64,000 nt of DNA, taken from contig JADJPS010000018.1 in the NCBI GenBank assembly GCA_016713105.1, positions 372,001-436,000 on the forward strand, read 5' to 3'. Position numbers and translations under genes: made by a program. This DNA is from Devosia sp. (lineage in GTDB: Bacteria > Pseudomonadota > Alphaproteobacteria > Rhizobiales > Devosiaceae). A model generated the notes under the pieces. It saw only the letters and a program-made list of their open reading frames with translations, did no database searches and was not told the DNA's origin. This document shows positions 56,420 through 64,000 of the stretch, piece by piece. The stretch's first letter is position 1; every line of letters starts with the position of its first letter.

Positions 56420-56884
56420 TCAGGCCGTTGCCTTGGCACGGCCGCGGCCGGCGCGGGCCGGCGCCGGCGCCGCGACGGGCTTGCGACCCAGGCCGATGCT
56501 CTTGGCCAGCCGCGAACGGGCTTCGGAGTAGCTCGGCGCCACCATGGGGTAGTCGGATGGCAGACCCCACTTGGCCCGGTACTCGTCGGGCGACAGGTCG
56601 TACTCGGTCTTGAGATGCCGCTTCAGCGACTTGAACTTCTTGCCATCTTCGAGGCAGATGAGATAGTCCGGCGTTATCGACTTCTTGGGCGCTACCGCAG
56701 GGCGGAGTTCCGGAGCCGCTTCCGGCGCCGCGACGGCGCCGAGTCCGGCGAAAGCGGCATGCACCTGGGCAATCAGCTTCGGCAGATCGCTCGCACTGAG
56801 CGCGTTGTGACTGACATACGCACTGACCACAGACGCGCTGAATTCGATCAGCTTGTCTCCAGACCGTTCATTCGAGTTACTCAT
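56420..56884 (-). CDS. mucR: MucR/Ros-family transcriptional regulator
   Basis: The product has 154 residues. The MucR domain spans about 70-140, with YLICLEDGKKFKSLKRHLKTEYDLSPDEYRAKWGLP. In Ros the zinc ligands are Cys-Cys-His-His. Here the four places read C77, D80, H90 and E94, so zinc binding may be lost, as in the zinc-free Ml proteins. MucR acts like H-NS, silencing AT-rich promoters and itself. ATG 56884 gives the usual N-terminal length, and an ATG at 56917 is possible. It is divergent from the RiPP-type cluster. Confidence 0.92.
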   Translation of the reverse strand: MSNSNERSGDKLIEFSASVVSAYVSHNALSASDLPKLIAQVHAAFAGLGAVAAPEAAPELRPAVAPKKSITPDYLICLEDGKKFKSLKRHLKTEYDLSPDEYRAKWGLPSDYPMVAPSYSEARSRLAKSIGLGRKPVAAPAPARAGRGRAKATA

Positions 56885-57065
56885 TGAGCCCGCCGACCCC
56901 GGTGCACTTGCTTCCATATTTGTCTCGATTCATAGCGTTATGAGGTTTCACCCGTTGCTGCACGAACTTCGTGCCGTGCTTGGCCACGTTTATTTCCGGG
57001 GCGCGTTGACGTTACGTTTCTTATTTGCGCGCGTTATGCAGCCGTTATGTGCCTACGCTTCTCGC

Positions 57066-57083
57066 TTTACTTCGTCAAGTAAA
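57066..57083. promoter_or_regulatory. palindrome upstream of the BTAD regulator
   Basis: TTTACTTCGTCAAGTAAA is a perfect inverted repeat of 7-base arms with a 4-base spacer, 46 bases before the regulator ATG, in a T-rich promoter region shared with mucR. It is a candidate operator. Confidence 0.5.
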
Positions 57084-57129
57084 CTTCGGCCCTTTGCACG
57101 TGGGCAATTGGGCGTCCGGGATCACATCG

Positions 57130-59067
57130 ATGCGTGAAACCACCACATTGCAGCTACTCGGAACGCCGATCCTGCGGTTGGCGGACGGCAGCGTCGTAAA
57201 ACTGCGGCAGAAGGCCTACGCGCTCGCCGCAATGCTGTACCTCGAGTTTCGCGAAAGAACGCGGCGAGCAACGATTGCCGAGCGTATCTGGGAAGACAGT
57301 ACACTCGAGCAGGCGCTCACGAATCTGCGCCAGACTCTGCTCCACACGCGCGAGCTGGAGGCCCGGAACGGCTTCGAACTGTTCGACACCGATGCTACCG
57401 AGATCGAACTGAGCCGCAATATCTCGCTCGACCTGCGCGAGATCAGTCGCCTGCGGGCTACCGCCAATGCTGGTGAACTCGAACATCTGATCGCGCTCTA
57501 CCGTGGCGAGCTGCTGAGCGGGATTGGGGGCTTCGGCGAGGGATTCGACCAGTGGCTGGCCATGGAGCGCAGCCGGATCGAGGATCAGTTCGTGGCGCAC
57601 GCGAGCGAGGCGGCCCTGCGCATCGGCGGTCGTGACGGGCACGCCGCCCTGCAGCGGCTGGCCGAACGCCTCCCCTACGCGGATGCCGTGGGGCGTGCCA
57701 CGATCGAGCTGCATCTTGCCGAAAACGACGAGCACGGCGCCCGCGCCGCCCTCGAGGCCTTCCGCAACCGGCTGCGTCGTGGGCTGGGCCTCGAGCCTGC
57801 TGCCGAGATCACGGCCCTGGTGGATCGGCACGGCATGCGCCGCGCCGCCGAGCCCAAGCAATTGCCGGGCTCGTCCCCGGTGCCGGTCGCGGAACGACCC
57901 GTCTTCGTGCCGCGGGTGGTGCTGCTGCCGCCGTTGCAGGAGCACAAGCAGACCGGCATGCCCCGCCACCTGGCCCCCGCCCTGGTCGAGGATGTGCCGA
58001 TCGGCCTGTCGCGCCTGCGCTCGGTCTCGGTGATTGCGCCGCACACGGCCTGGCAGCTCGACCCGTTCAGTGCCCTTGACGAAGTGCGCGCCCACCAGAT
58101 CGATTATGCCGTCGAGAGCCGCGTTGCGCCGGACTTCTCGGGCGACGGCCTGTCGCTCGCGATCCGCCTGGTACGCAGCGCCGGGCGCGAGATCGTCTGG
58201 GCCAGCAAGTATACCTTCTCGCCCAACGCCGCCGCCGATCGCTACTGGGACTTCGCCAACGGCATCGCAAACGCCCTCGCCGACAGCATCGAATCGGCCG
58301 AACTGCAGCGGGAGCGCACCGAGCGCAGCCCCGACGCCTACGCGCACTATCTCACCGGACGGCACAACCTGAGGACCTTCGACCTGCCCAAGGTGCGGCG
58401 CGGTCGCAAGTCGCTGCGCATGGCGCGGGAGATCGATCCGGGCCAGGCCAGCATCGAGAGCGCCCTGGCCCGCACCTATGTGATCGAATGGGTTCTGCGG
58501 TCGGGTTCGGATCACGGCCTGCTCGACAAGGCCAAACTCCACGCCGAGCGCGCAGTGGCGCTGGATCCCACCGATGGCACCGCTTTCCGGGAACTGGGAC
58601 GCGTCGCCCTGTTTGACCGCGACCTCGACGTGAGCCTGCAGCACATGGCGATGGCAGCGGCACGGGCCCCGCATCACGCCGACCTCCTGGCGGACTATGC
58701 CGATACGTTGGTGCACAACTCCAATTTCCTTGCCGCCGAGCAGAAGATCGAAGAGGCGATCCGGCTCAATCCCGTCGCGCCCGACGAGTACCTGTGGACG
58801 CTCGGCGCCATCCACTTCTTCCGCGGCCGCTTCGAGGCGTCGCTCAACACATTGCACCAGATGCGCAATCAGGATCCGGGCCTGCGCCTGATGGCGGCTG
58901 CGGCCGCGATGGGCGGGCAGGCCGACCTGGCGCGTAAGTACCGGCAGCGGGCTCTCGAGCAGCAGCCGGATTTCAGCGTCGCCCGCTGGGCCTCGCGCAT
59001 GCCGCAGCGAGACCCGGCCGATGTGGACTTCTATGTAGAGGCCTTGCGACGGGCCGGCTTCAAGTAA
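57130..59067 (+). CDS. BTAD/TPR transcriptional regulator (SARP-like)
   Basis: The product has 645 residues. An OmpR-type winged helix (about 1-90, LLGTPILRLADGSVVKLRQKAYALAAML) is followed by a bacterial transcriptional activation domain (about 95-235), a middle domain like those of TPR regulators (about 255-400), and TPR repeats (about 400-640). Such proteins activate adjacent biosynthetic genes in actinomycetes and occur with small-molecule clusters elsewhere. ATG 57130 was chosen because the upstream extension lies in promoter-like DNA. It lies 27 bases before the small peptide gene and very likely controls the cluster. Confidence 0.88.
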   Translation: MRETTTLQLLGTPILRLADGSVVKLRQKAYALAAMLYLEFRERTRRATIAERIWEDSTLEQALTNLRQTLLHTRELEARNGFELFDTDATEIELSRNISLDLREISRLRATANAGELEHLIALYRGELLSGIGGFGEGFDQWLAMERSRIEDQFVAHASEAALRIGGRDGHAALQRLAERLPYADAVGRATIELHLAENDEHGARAALEAFRNRLRRGLGLEPAAEITALVDRHGMRRAAEPKQLPGSSPVPVAERPVFVPRVVLLPPLQEHKQTGMPRHLAPALVEDVPIGLSRLRSVSVIAPHTAWQLDPFSALDEVRAHQIDYAVESRVAPDFSGDGLSLAIRLVRSAGREIVWASKYTFSPNAAADRYWDFANGIANALADSIESAELQRERTERSPDAYAHYLTGRHNLRTFDLPKVRRGRKSLRMAREIDPGQASIESALARTYVIEWVLRSGSDHGLLDKAKLHAERAVALDPTDGTAFRELGRVALFDRDLDVSLQHMAMAAARAPHHADLLADYADTLVHNSNFLAAEQKIEEAIRLNPVAPDEYLWTLGAIHFFRGRFEASLNTLHQMRNQDPGLRLMAAAAAMGGQADLARKYRQRALEQQPDFSVARWASRMPQRDPADVDFYVEALRRAGFK

Positions 59068-59094
59068 CCCCCCAACCAATATGGAGATCGACAA

Positions 59095-59313
59095 ATGCGC
59101 TACGTCATCATCGGCAAGAAGGACGATACACAACTGCTCGTGGTGGATACCCAGCAGATGACCGTGACCGCGCTCGACCAGGCGACGGTTCTGCCTCCCG
59201 ACCTGCAGTCGCAGCTGGCCGAGGGCGGCACGCTGTTCCAGGGACTCGACATCGCCGTGGCCGCCGGCCAGCGCGGTGACGGCGCCGCGATCTGGCACTA
59301 CCAGAGCAGGTAA
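59095..59313 (+). CDS. 72-residue peptide, putative RiPP precursor
   Basis: I recognise no family. The product starts MRYVIIGKKDDTQLLVVDTQQ, has an amphipathic middle (PPDLQSQLAEGG), and ends in a Gly-rich segment with aromatic residues (AGQRGDGAAIWHYQSR). It has no cysteine and no signal peptide. GGAG lies eight bases before the ATG, and the stop overlaps the ycaO start (TAATG). Size, position and coupling fit a precursor peptide for the YcaO-TfuA pair, with a leader of about 45 residues and a C-terminal core. It could instead be an accessory protein. Confidence 0.6.
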   Translation: MRYVIIGKKDDTQLLVVDTQQMTVTALDQATVLPPDLQSQLAEGGTLFQGLDIAVAAGQRGDGAAIWHYQSR

Positions 59314-60515
59314 TGTCGCCACTGCCCGTGCTCCGGTCCGTGCCATCCGGACGGATCGAGGCCGACGGTCCCGCGGCCCTGCTGCGGGACCTTCGTGGTC
59401 ACATGCCGGCGCTGGGCATCACGCGGCTCGCCGCCCAGACTGGCCTCGACCGCATCGGTATCCCCTGCTACGCCGCCATCCGCCCCAATTCGCTGACCAT
59501 TGCCAGCCATCAGGGCAAGGGGATCGATGACATCGGGGCGCAGCTCTCGGCGCTGATGGAAGCGGCCGAGTATGCCATGGCCGAAGCGCCGGAGACGCCC
59601 TTCCGCTCGCTGAGCCGGGATCAGGTCGCAGCGGCGGGCCTTGCCGCGATGCCGGTCGATCACCTGCTGCCGCGCGATGCGCCGTGGCCCGCCGACCGGC
59701 CCATTCGCTGGGTCGAGGCGCATGAACCGGCCACCGGGCGCACCGTCCTCGTCCCCTATGATGCCATTGTGCTCGGCGTGCCGCCGGCTGACCTGCCGGG
59801 CCTCGCTCAGTCCACCAACGGCGTCGCCGCGGGCACCAGTCACGAGGCGGCACTGTTGCACGCGCTCTGCGAACTGGTTGAGCGCGATGCGGTGTGCCTG
59901 TGGGGCTTCAAGCCCGATGCGGCCGCGCTGGCCACGGTCCTCGACCCCGCCGCTTTCGGCGACCCGGAGGTCGCCCGGCTCGCGGCGCGCATCGCGACCG
60001 CCGGTTGCCGGCTGCGCCTGTTCGACCTGACCGGCAATACCCGCCTGCCCTGCATCTATGCACTGATCAGCCCCGGCGACGGAGCGGACCGGCACTTCGA
60101 CGCCGCTACCGGCGCCGCCTGTCACCCGGTGGCGGCGATGGCAGCGCAACGCGCCATCGTCGAGGCGGCGCAAACGCGCATCACCCACATTGCCGGAGCC
60201 CGCGACGACATCGTCGATGCCGAATACCACAGGCAACTGGCCGCCAGCCTCGCGATCCTGACTACCGCCACGCCCGGCAATCGCCCGCCGCCCGCCGGCC
60301 TGCCGTCCGAGACGCCGCTCGCCGCCCAGCTCGAATTCGTGCTGGCCGGGATCGACCGGGCGCGCCTCGATCCACCGGTCGTCATTGCCCTCGGCGGCCG
60401 CCGCTTCGGCATCACCGTGCTCAAGGCCTTTGTGCGGGGGCTCGAGGATCGGCTCACCAACCACAACTGGCGGCCTGGTCGTCGCGCCGCGGCGGCCATG
60501 CTGGGGCTGCTGTGA
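59313..60515 (+). CDS. ycaO: YcaO-family ATP-dependent cyclodehydratase/thioamidase
   Basis: The product has 400 residues. YcaO proteins use ATP to activate backbone amides, forming azolines or, with TfuA, thioamides. ATP-site residues are visible: E83 and E86 in LMEAAEYAM, STNGVAAGTS at 167-176, E178, and E187, E190, R191 and D192 in CELVERD. The C-terminus is not the Pro-rich tail of azoline-forming enzymes. No E1-like or RRE domain is fused. The start overlaps the peptide gene and the stop overlaps tfuA. Confidence 0.93.
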   Translation: MSPLPVLRSVPSGRIEADGPAALLRDLRGHMPALGITRLAAQTGLDRIGIPCYAAIRPNSLTIASHQGKGIDDIGAQLSALMEAAEYAMAEAPETPFRSLSRDQVAAAGLAAMPVDHLLPRDAPWPADRPIRWVEAHEPATGRTVLVPYDAIVLGVPPADLPGLAQSTNGVAAGTSHEAALLHALCELVERDAVCLWGFKPDAAALATVLDPAAFGDPEVARLAARIATAGCRLRLFDLTGNTRLPCIYALISPGDGADRHFDAATGAACHPVAAMAAQRAIVEAAQTRITHIAGARDDIVDAEYHRQLAASLAILTTATPGNRPPPAGLPSETPLAAQLEFVLAGIDRARLDPPVVIALGGRRFGITVLKAFVRGLEDRLTNHNWRPGRRAAAAMLGLL

Positions 60516-61234
60516 GGGTCCTGTTCGTCGGTCCCTCGCTCTCGGGTGTCAACTGGGATGCTGCCGGCATCGATGTGCGCCCCCCGGCGCGCCAGGGGGA
60601 CGTCCATCTCGCCGTTCGCCAGGGCGCCGATGCCATCGGGCTGGTCGACGGCATCTTCGGCTTCGTGCCATCCGTGTGGCACAAGGAGATCCTCTTTGCA
60701 CTCTCCGAGGGCGTACGCGTACTTGGCGCCGCCTCGCTCGGCGCGCTGCGGGCCGCCGAGTGCGCGGCCTATGGCATGGAGCCGGTCGGCGAGATCGCCG
60801 GCGACTACCTCGCCGCGCGACGCTCCGACGATGCCGATGTCTGCCTCGCCCACTGCCCTGCGGAACTGGGCTTCACGCCCCTGAGCGAGCCCCTCGTCGA
60901 TGCGGAAGCAACGCTTGCCGTGCTGCCCGTGGACAGCAGTATGCGCGAGCGCCTGCTGCTTGCGGCGCGCAGACTGTATTTCGGCGACCGGACGGTCGAG
61001 GCGATGGTCGCTCAGGCCGGGGCGCCCGACACCGTCGTCGACCTCTATCGCCGGCATCGGGTTGCAGCCAAGACCCGCGATGCACTGGCCCTGCTGGCGC
61101 GGTTGCGTGCCCTGCCCGAGGGCCGGACGGCGCCTCCCTCGGACTGGGGGTTCCGTGCTTCGGAACCGTGGCGGCACTACCTGTCGCGTCTTGCGGCCAC
61201 CGCGGACCAACCGTCGGCCCGGACCATGGTCTAG
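60512..61234 (+). CDS. tfuA: TfuA-family protein
   Basis: The product has 240 residues. VLFVGPSLSG opens the TfuA domain, followed by PPARQGDVHLAV, GLVDGIFGFVPSVWHKEILFAL and GAASLGALRAAEC, which are family landmarks. TfuA partners YcaO in trifolitoxin synthesis and in thioamide formation on peptides and on methyl-coenzyme M reductase. The start is GTG 60512, overlapping the ycaO stop (GTGA). The stop overlaps the convergent usg gene by four bases. Confidence 0.93.
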   Translation: MRVLFVGPSLSGVNWDAAGIDVRPPARQGDVHLAVRQGADAIGLVDGIFGFVPSVWHKEILFALSEGVRVLGAASLGALRAAECAAYGMEPVGEIAGDYLAARRSDDADVCLAHCPAELGFTPLSEPLVDAEATLAVLPVDSSMRERLLLAARRLYFGDRTVEAMVAQAGAPDTVVDLYRRHRVAAKTRDALALLARLRALPEGRTAPPSDWGFRASEPWRHYLSRLAATADQPSARTMV

Positions 61235-61500
61235 TGCCGCAGGCGTCCCGCCAGCGGGCTCAGTTCGACCGGATGGATCAGCCGCGCATGGGCAACGGTG
61301 ATGGAATGCAGCGGCCCTTCGATCCGCTCCTCCCAGAAGGCGAGGAACTTCCGCAGCGTGGGGAATTGCGGGAAGATGTCGTACTGCTGCCACAGGAAGT
61401 CCTGCAGCACATGTGGGTGGTCGGGCACTCGGTAGATGATCTTGGCGGTGGTCAGTCCATAACCCTCGATCTCGGCGAGCACTGCCGTCTCTGGCGTCAT
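61231..61500 (-). CDS. usg: Usg family protein
   Basis: The product has 89 residues. GYGLTTAKIIYRVPDHPHVLQDFLWQQYDIFPQFPTL is the Usg signature found in alphaproteobacteria. The name comes from genes upstream of the tryptophan synthase genes, but the role is unknown. GGAGG sits six bases before ATG 61500. It stands alone, convergent to tfuA. Confidence 0.9.
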   Translation of the reverse strand: MTPETAVLAEIEGYGLTTAKIIYRVPDHPHVLQDFLWQQYDIFPQFPTLRKFLAFWEERIEGPLHSITVAHARLIHPVELSPLAGRLRH

Positions 61501-61589
61501 CGGGCACCTCCAATGCTGGCGACACGGCATGCTGCGCCGACGCCATCGTCGATGACAAGGGCGCGATATGGATTTCACAGCAATTTCAT

Positions 61590-63743
61590 ATGGTTAGCAG
61601 CATTGCACGGGGAGTGCTGACACCCGGTTGCGAACAAAACGGGAATGATGCTCACTTGCGCCCAGCGCCGCACCCGGATCGATTCGTTTTGCCGCCTGAC
61701 CCGCATTATCTCGACAAGCTCAACCCCGAGCAGCGCCAGGCCGCCGAGCATACGGGAGGTCCGCTGCTGGTCATCGCCGGCGCGGGATCGGGCAAGACCA
61801 ACACGCTGGCGCACCGCGTCGCCCACCTGATCGTCAACGGCGCCGATCCCCGGCGCATCCTGCTCATGACCTTTTCGCGCCGCGCCGCCGCCGAGATGCA
61901 GCGCCGGGTCGAGCGGCTGGTGGCGCAGGTGCTCAGGGACAAGGCCGGCATCGTCACCGATGCGCTCGGCTGGGCCGGCACCTTCCACGGCATCGGCGCG
62001 CGCCTGTTGCGCGAGCACGCCGAACAGATCGGGCTCGTGCCCGGGTTTTCGATCCATGATCGCGAGGATTCGGCCGATCTGATCAACATCATCCGCCACG
62101 AAATGGGCTTGTCGGAAGCCAGGAAGCGCTTTCCGACCAAGGGCACCTGCCTTGCCATCTATTCGCGCGTCGTCAACGCCCAGGACGAGCTCGAAGCGGT
62201 GCTTCAGCAGGCCTTTCCCTGGGTGTCGATGTGGAACAATGAATTGCGGTCGCTGTTCGGCGCCTATGTCGAGCACAAGCAGCGCCAGCAGGTGCTCGAC
62301 TACGACGACCTGCTGCTCTACTGGGCCGCGGTGATGCGCGAACCGGCGATCGCAGCGGAGCTGTCGGATCGCTTCGACCACGTGCTGGTCGACGAGTACC
62401 AGGATACCAACCGGCTGCAGGCCTCGATCCTCATGGCGCTCAAGCCCGGCGGCGATGGGCTTACCGTGGTCGGTGACGACGCGCAGTCGATCTACTCCTT
62501 CCGCGCCGCCACGGTCCGCAACATCCTCGATTTTCCCGCCGCCTTTACCCCGCCCGCCCGCATCGTGACGCTCGACCGCAACTACCGGTCGACCCAGCCG
62601 ATCCTCGCGGCGGCCAATGCGGTGATTTCCGAATCGTCCGAGCGCTTCACCAAGAACCTGTGGACCGACCGGCTGTCGAGCGACAGGCCGCGCCTCGTCA
62701 CCGTGCGGGACGAGGCCGGCCAGGCCCGCTACGTCGTCGAGAGCATTCTCGCCTGCCGCGAGGGCGGCACGGCGCTCAAGCAGCAGGCAGTGCTGTTCCG
62801 CACCTCGAGCCACTCCGCCGAACTCGAGATCGAGCTGACGCGCCGCAATATCCCCTTCGTCAAGTTTGGCGGTCTCAAGTTCCTCGACTCCGCCCATGTC
62901 AAGGACATGCTGGCGCTCCTCCGCTTCGTCGACAACCCGCGCGACCGCGTCGCGGGATTCCGCGTGCTGCAGTTGCTGCCCGGCATCGGTCCGGGCGCGG
63001 CGGGCAAGGTGATCGATCGGATGGCGGAAAGCCCGGCCCCGCTCGAAGTGCTGCTGTCGATGCCGCCGCCGCCGCGGGGGTCCGAGGGTTGGCCGGCCCT
63101 GCTCGAAGTGGTCGAGCACCTGCGCCGCGGCGAGGGCAAGTGGCCTGCCGAGCTGCTGCGGGTCAGACTCTGGTACGAGCCGCTGATGGAGCAGGTCTAC
63201 GAGGACGCCGAGGTCCGCAAGCAGGACCTGCACCAGCTCGAACAGATTGCCGCCGGTTACTCCAGCCGCGAGCGCTTCATCACCGAGCTGACGCTCGATC
63301 CGCCCGACGCGACCTCGGATCAGGCCGGTGTCCCTCTGCTCGACGAGGACTATCTCATCCTTTCCACCATCCACTCCGCCAAGGGCCAGGAATGGAAGAG
63401 CGTCCACGTGCTCAACGTCGTCGACGGCGCCATCCCCTCGGACCTTGGGACCGGCTCGGCGCATGAACTCGAGGAGGAGCGGCGGCTGCTCTATGTCGCC
63501 ATGACCCGCGCCCGGGACGACCTGCACCTGGTCGTGCCGCAGCGCTTCTATGTCCACCAGCAGGCCCAGTACGGCGACAAGCACGTCTACGCCCAGCGCA
63601 GCCGCTTCATCACCGGGGCCATGCTCGGCCTGTTCGAAGACAGCTACTGGCCGGCGGTGAAGCCGGCGGCGCTCACCGGCATCGCCCCGGCGGCCCCGCG
63701 CGTCGATATCGGCGCGCAGCTGCGCGGCATGTGGCAGAAATAG
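61590..63743 (+). CDS. UvrD/Rep-family ATP-dependent DNA helicase
   Basis: The product has 717 residues of superfamily 1A. Motif I AGAGSGKT is at 63-70, motif II VDEYQDTN follows, then motif III GDDAQSIYSFR, motif IV DRNYRST, motif V TIHSAKGQEW and motif VI VAMTRARDDLHL. It unwinds DNA in repair or replication restart. The start is uncertain: ATG 61590 adds about 35 residues before the conserved LNPEQRQAAEH, and GTG or TTG codons downstream are possible. Confidence 0.92.
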   Translation: MVSSIARGVLTPGCEQNGNDAHLRPAPHPDRFVLPPDPHYLDKLNPEQRQAAEHTGGPLLVIAGAGSGKTNTLAHRVAHLIVNGADPRRILLMTFSRRAAAEMQRRVERLVAQVLRDKAGIVTDALGWAGTFHGIGARLLREHAEQIGLVPGFSIHDREDSADLINIIRHEMGLSEARKRFPTKGTCLAIYSRVVNAQDELEAVLQQAFPWVSMWNNELRSLFGAYVEHKQRQQVLDYDDLLLYWAAVMREPAIAAELSDRFDHVLVDEYQDTNRLQASILMALKPGGDGLTVVGDDAQSIYSFRAATVRNILDFPAAFTPPARIVTLDRNYRSTQPILAAANAVISESSERFTKNLWTDRLSSDRPRLVTVRDEAGQARYVVESILACREGGTALKQQAVLFRTSSHSAELEIELTRRNIPFVKFGGLKFLDSAHVKDMLALLRFVDNPRDRVAGFRVLQLLPGIGPGAAGKVIDRMAESPAPLEVLLSMPPPPRGSEGWPALLEVVEHLRRGEGKWPAELLRVRLWYEPLMEQVYEDAEVRKQDLHQLEQIAAGYSSRERFITELTLDPPDATSDQAGVPLLDEDYLILSTIHSAKGQEWKSVHVLNVVDGAIPSDLGTGSAHELEEERRLLYVAMTRARDDLHLVVPQRFYVHQQAQYGDKHVYAQRSRFITGAMLGLFEDSYWPAVKPAALTGIAPAAPRVDIGAQLRGMWQK

Positions 63744-63752
63744 TCGTCAAAC

Positions 63753-63771
63753 CCTGTCATTGCCTGACAGG
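63753..63771. terminator. small hairpin after the helicase gene
   Basis: CCTGTCA and TGACAGG form a 7-bp stem with a 5-base loop, 10 bases after the stop. No T-tract follows, so function is unsure. Confidence 0.3.
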
Positions 63772-63795
63772 CGGGCCTGATAAGGTACGGCCGGC

Positions 63796-64000
63796 ATGAA
63801 GACCTACAGCCTCACCCGATCCCAGGCTCGACAGATCTGGCTGCACGCTCAGCGCCTGGATGAACGAACGCCATTCGGCGCCGGACCGGGCGCCACCCGG
63901 GCCGCCATCGAGCACCTGGGCTACGTGCAGATCGACACCATCAACGTCATCGAGCGCGCCCACCACCACATCCTGTTCACCCGCATCCCGGAGTATCGAC
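63796..64000 (+). CDS. winged-helix protein of the YcaQ family (partial)
   Basis: The first 68 residues are present, and the gene continues past the right edge. LTRSQARQIWLHAQRL and the following AIEHLGYVQIDTINVIERAHHHILFTRIP match the N-terminus of the YcaQ/AlkZ-like winged-helix group, whose QID segment is the catalytic site in interstrand-crosslink glycosylases. ATG 63796 begins 52 bases after the helicase stop, so a joint DNA-repair transcript is possible. Confidence 0.85.
   Translation, partial: MKTYSLTRSQARQIWLHAQRLDERTPFGAGPGATRAAIEHLGYVQIDTINVIERAHHHILFTRIPEYR

Overview
The window looks like chromosomal DNA of a GC-rich alphaproteobacterium of the order Hyphomicrobiales, possibly close to Devosiaceae. 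The signs are alphaproteobacterial RpoH, SerC, MucR and Usg proteins, a conserved Hyphomicrobiales hypothetical protein, and FNR/FixK-type TTGAC/T-N4-ATCAA boxes. No rRNA, tRNA, CRISPR array or insertion sequence was seen. Assignment to a genus is inference only.

Region 1 (1-13.2 kb) is core metabolism. It holds rpoH, then thiN facing a TPP riboswitch and the thiBPQ thiamine transporter. A frameshifted conserved membrane protein, purA, an EamA-type exporter, a small Cys-rich secreted protein and the serine genes serC-serA follow. A heptad-based inverted repeat separates serC from serA, and the serC leader can fold over its own ribosome binding site.

Region 2 (13.2-22.6 kb) is accessory and partly decayed. 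It has a remnant of an unrecognised gene fused at a deletion scar to a truncated DUF2798 gene, a LysR regulator, and a MalT-like LuxR regulator split by a one-base frameshift. A run of small membrane proteins (DUF4386, DUF2306, DUF6622-like) and a medium-chain dehydrogenase follow. Evenly spaced CTCAC half-sites precede that run.

Region 3 (22.6-42.3 kb) is an oxygen-responsive island. It encodes glucokinase, class I aldolase and a PfkB sugar-phosphate kinase, phosphoenolpyruvate synthase, a BON protein, a dehydrogenase, a flavodoxin, and a Pat/ADP-forming acyl-CoA synthetase fusion. It continues with two P-type ATPases, a double UspA protein, a cytochrome c, an FNR-type regulator with four cysteines, Hsp20 and sulfide:quinone reductase. 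At least six good FNR boxes sit in the promoters, so the FNR encoded inside the island probably runs it. One ATPase (MgtA-like) lacks transmembrane helices 5-6.

Region 4 (42.3-56.1 kb) begins with an Lrp regulator divergent from an AceE/MdeB-like E1 enzyme. Next is a peptide-type ABC transporter operon with a class V aminotransferase and a GntR regulator. Convergent to it is a three-gene operon for an unusual split Rieske oxygenase: the catalytic subunit has no Rieske cluster, and the Rieske domain is fused to the reductase instead. A GST is coupled to it.

Region 5 (56.1-64 kb) has a candidate small RNA, mucR, and a compact four-gene cluster: a BTAD/TPR regulator, a 72-residue peptide, a YcaO protein and a TfuA protein. 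This has the layout of an uncharacterised thioamide-forming RiPP pathway and is the best candidate for an undescribed system. Usg, a UvrD-family helicase and the start of a YcaQ-like protein close the window.
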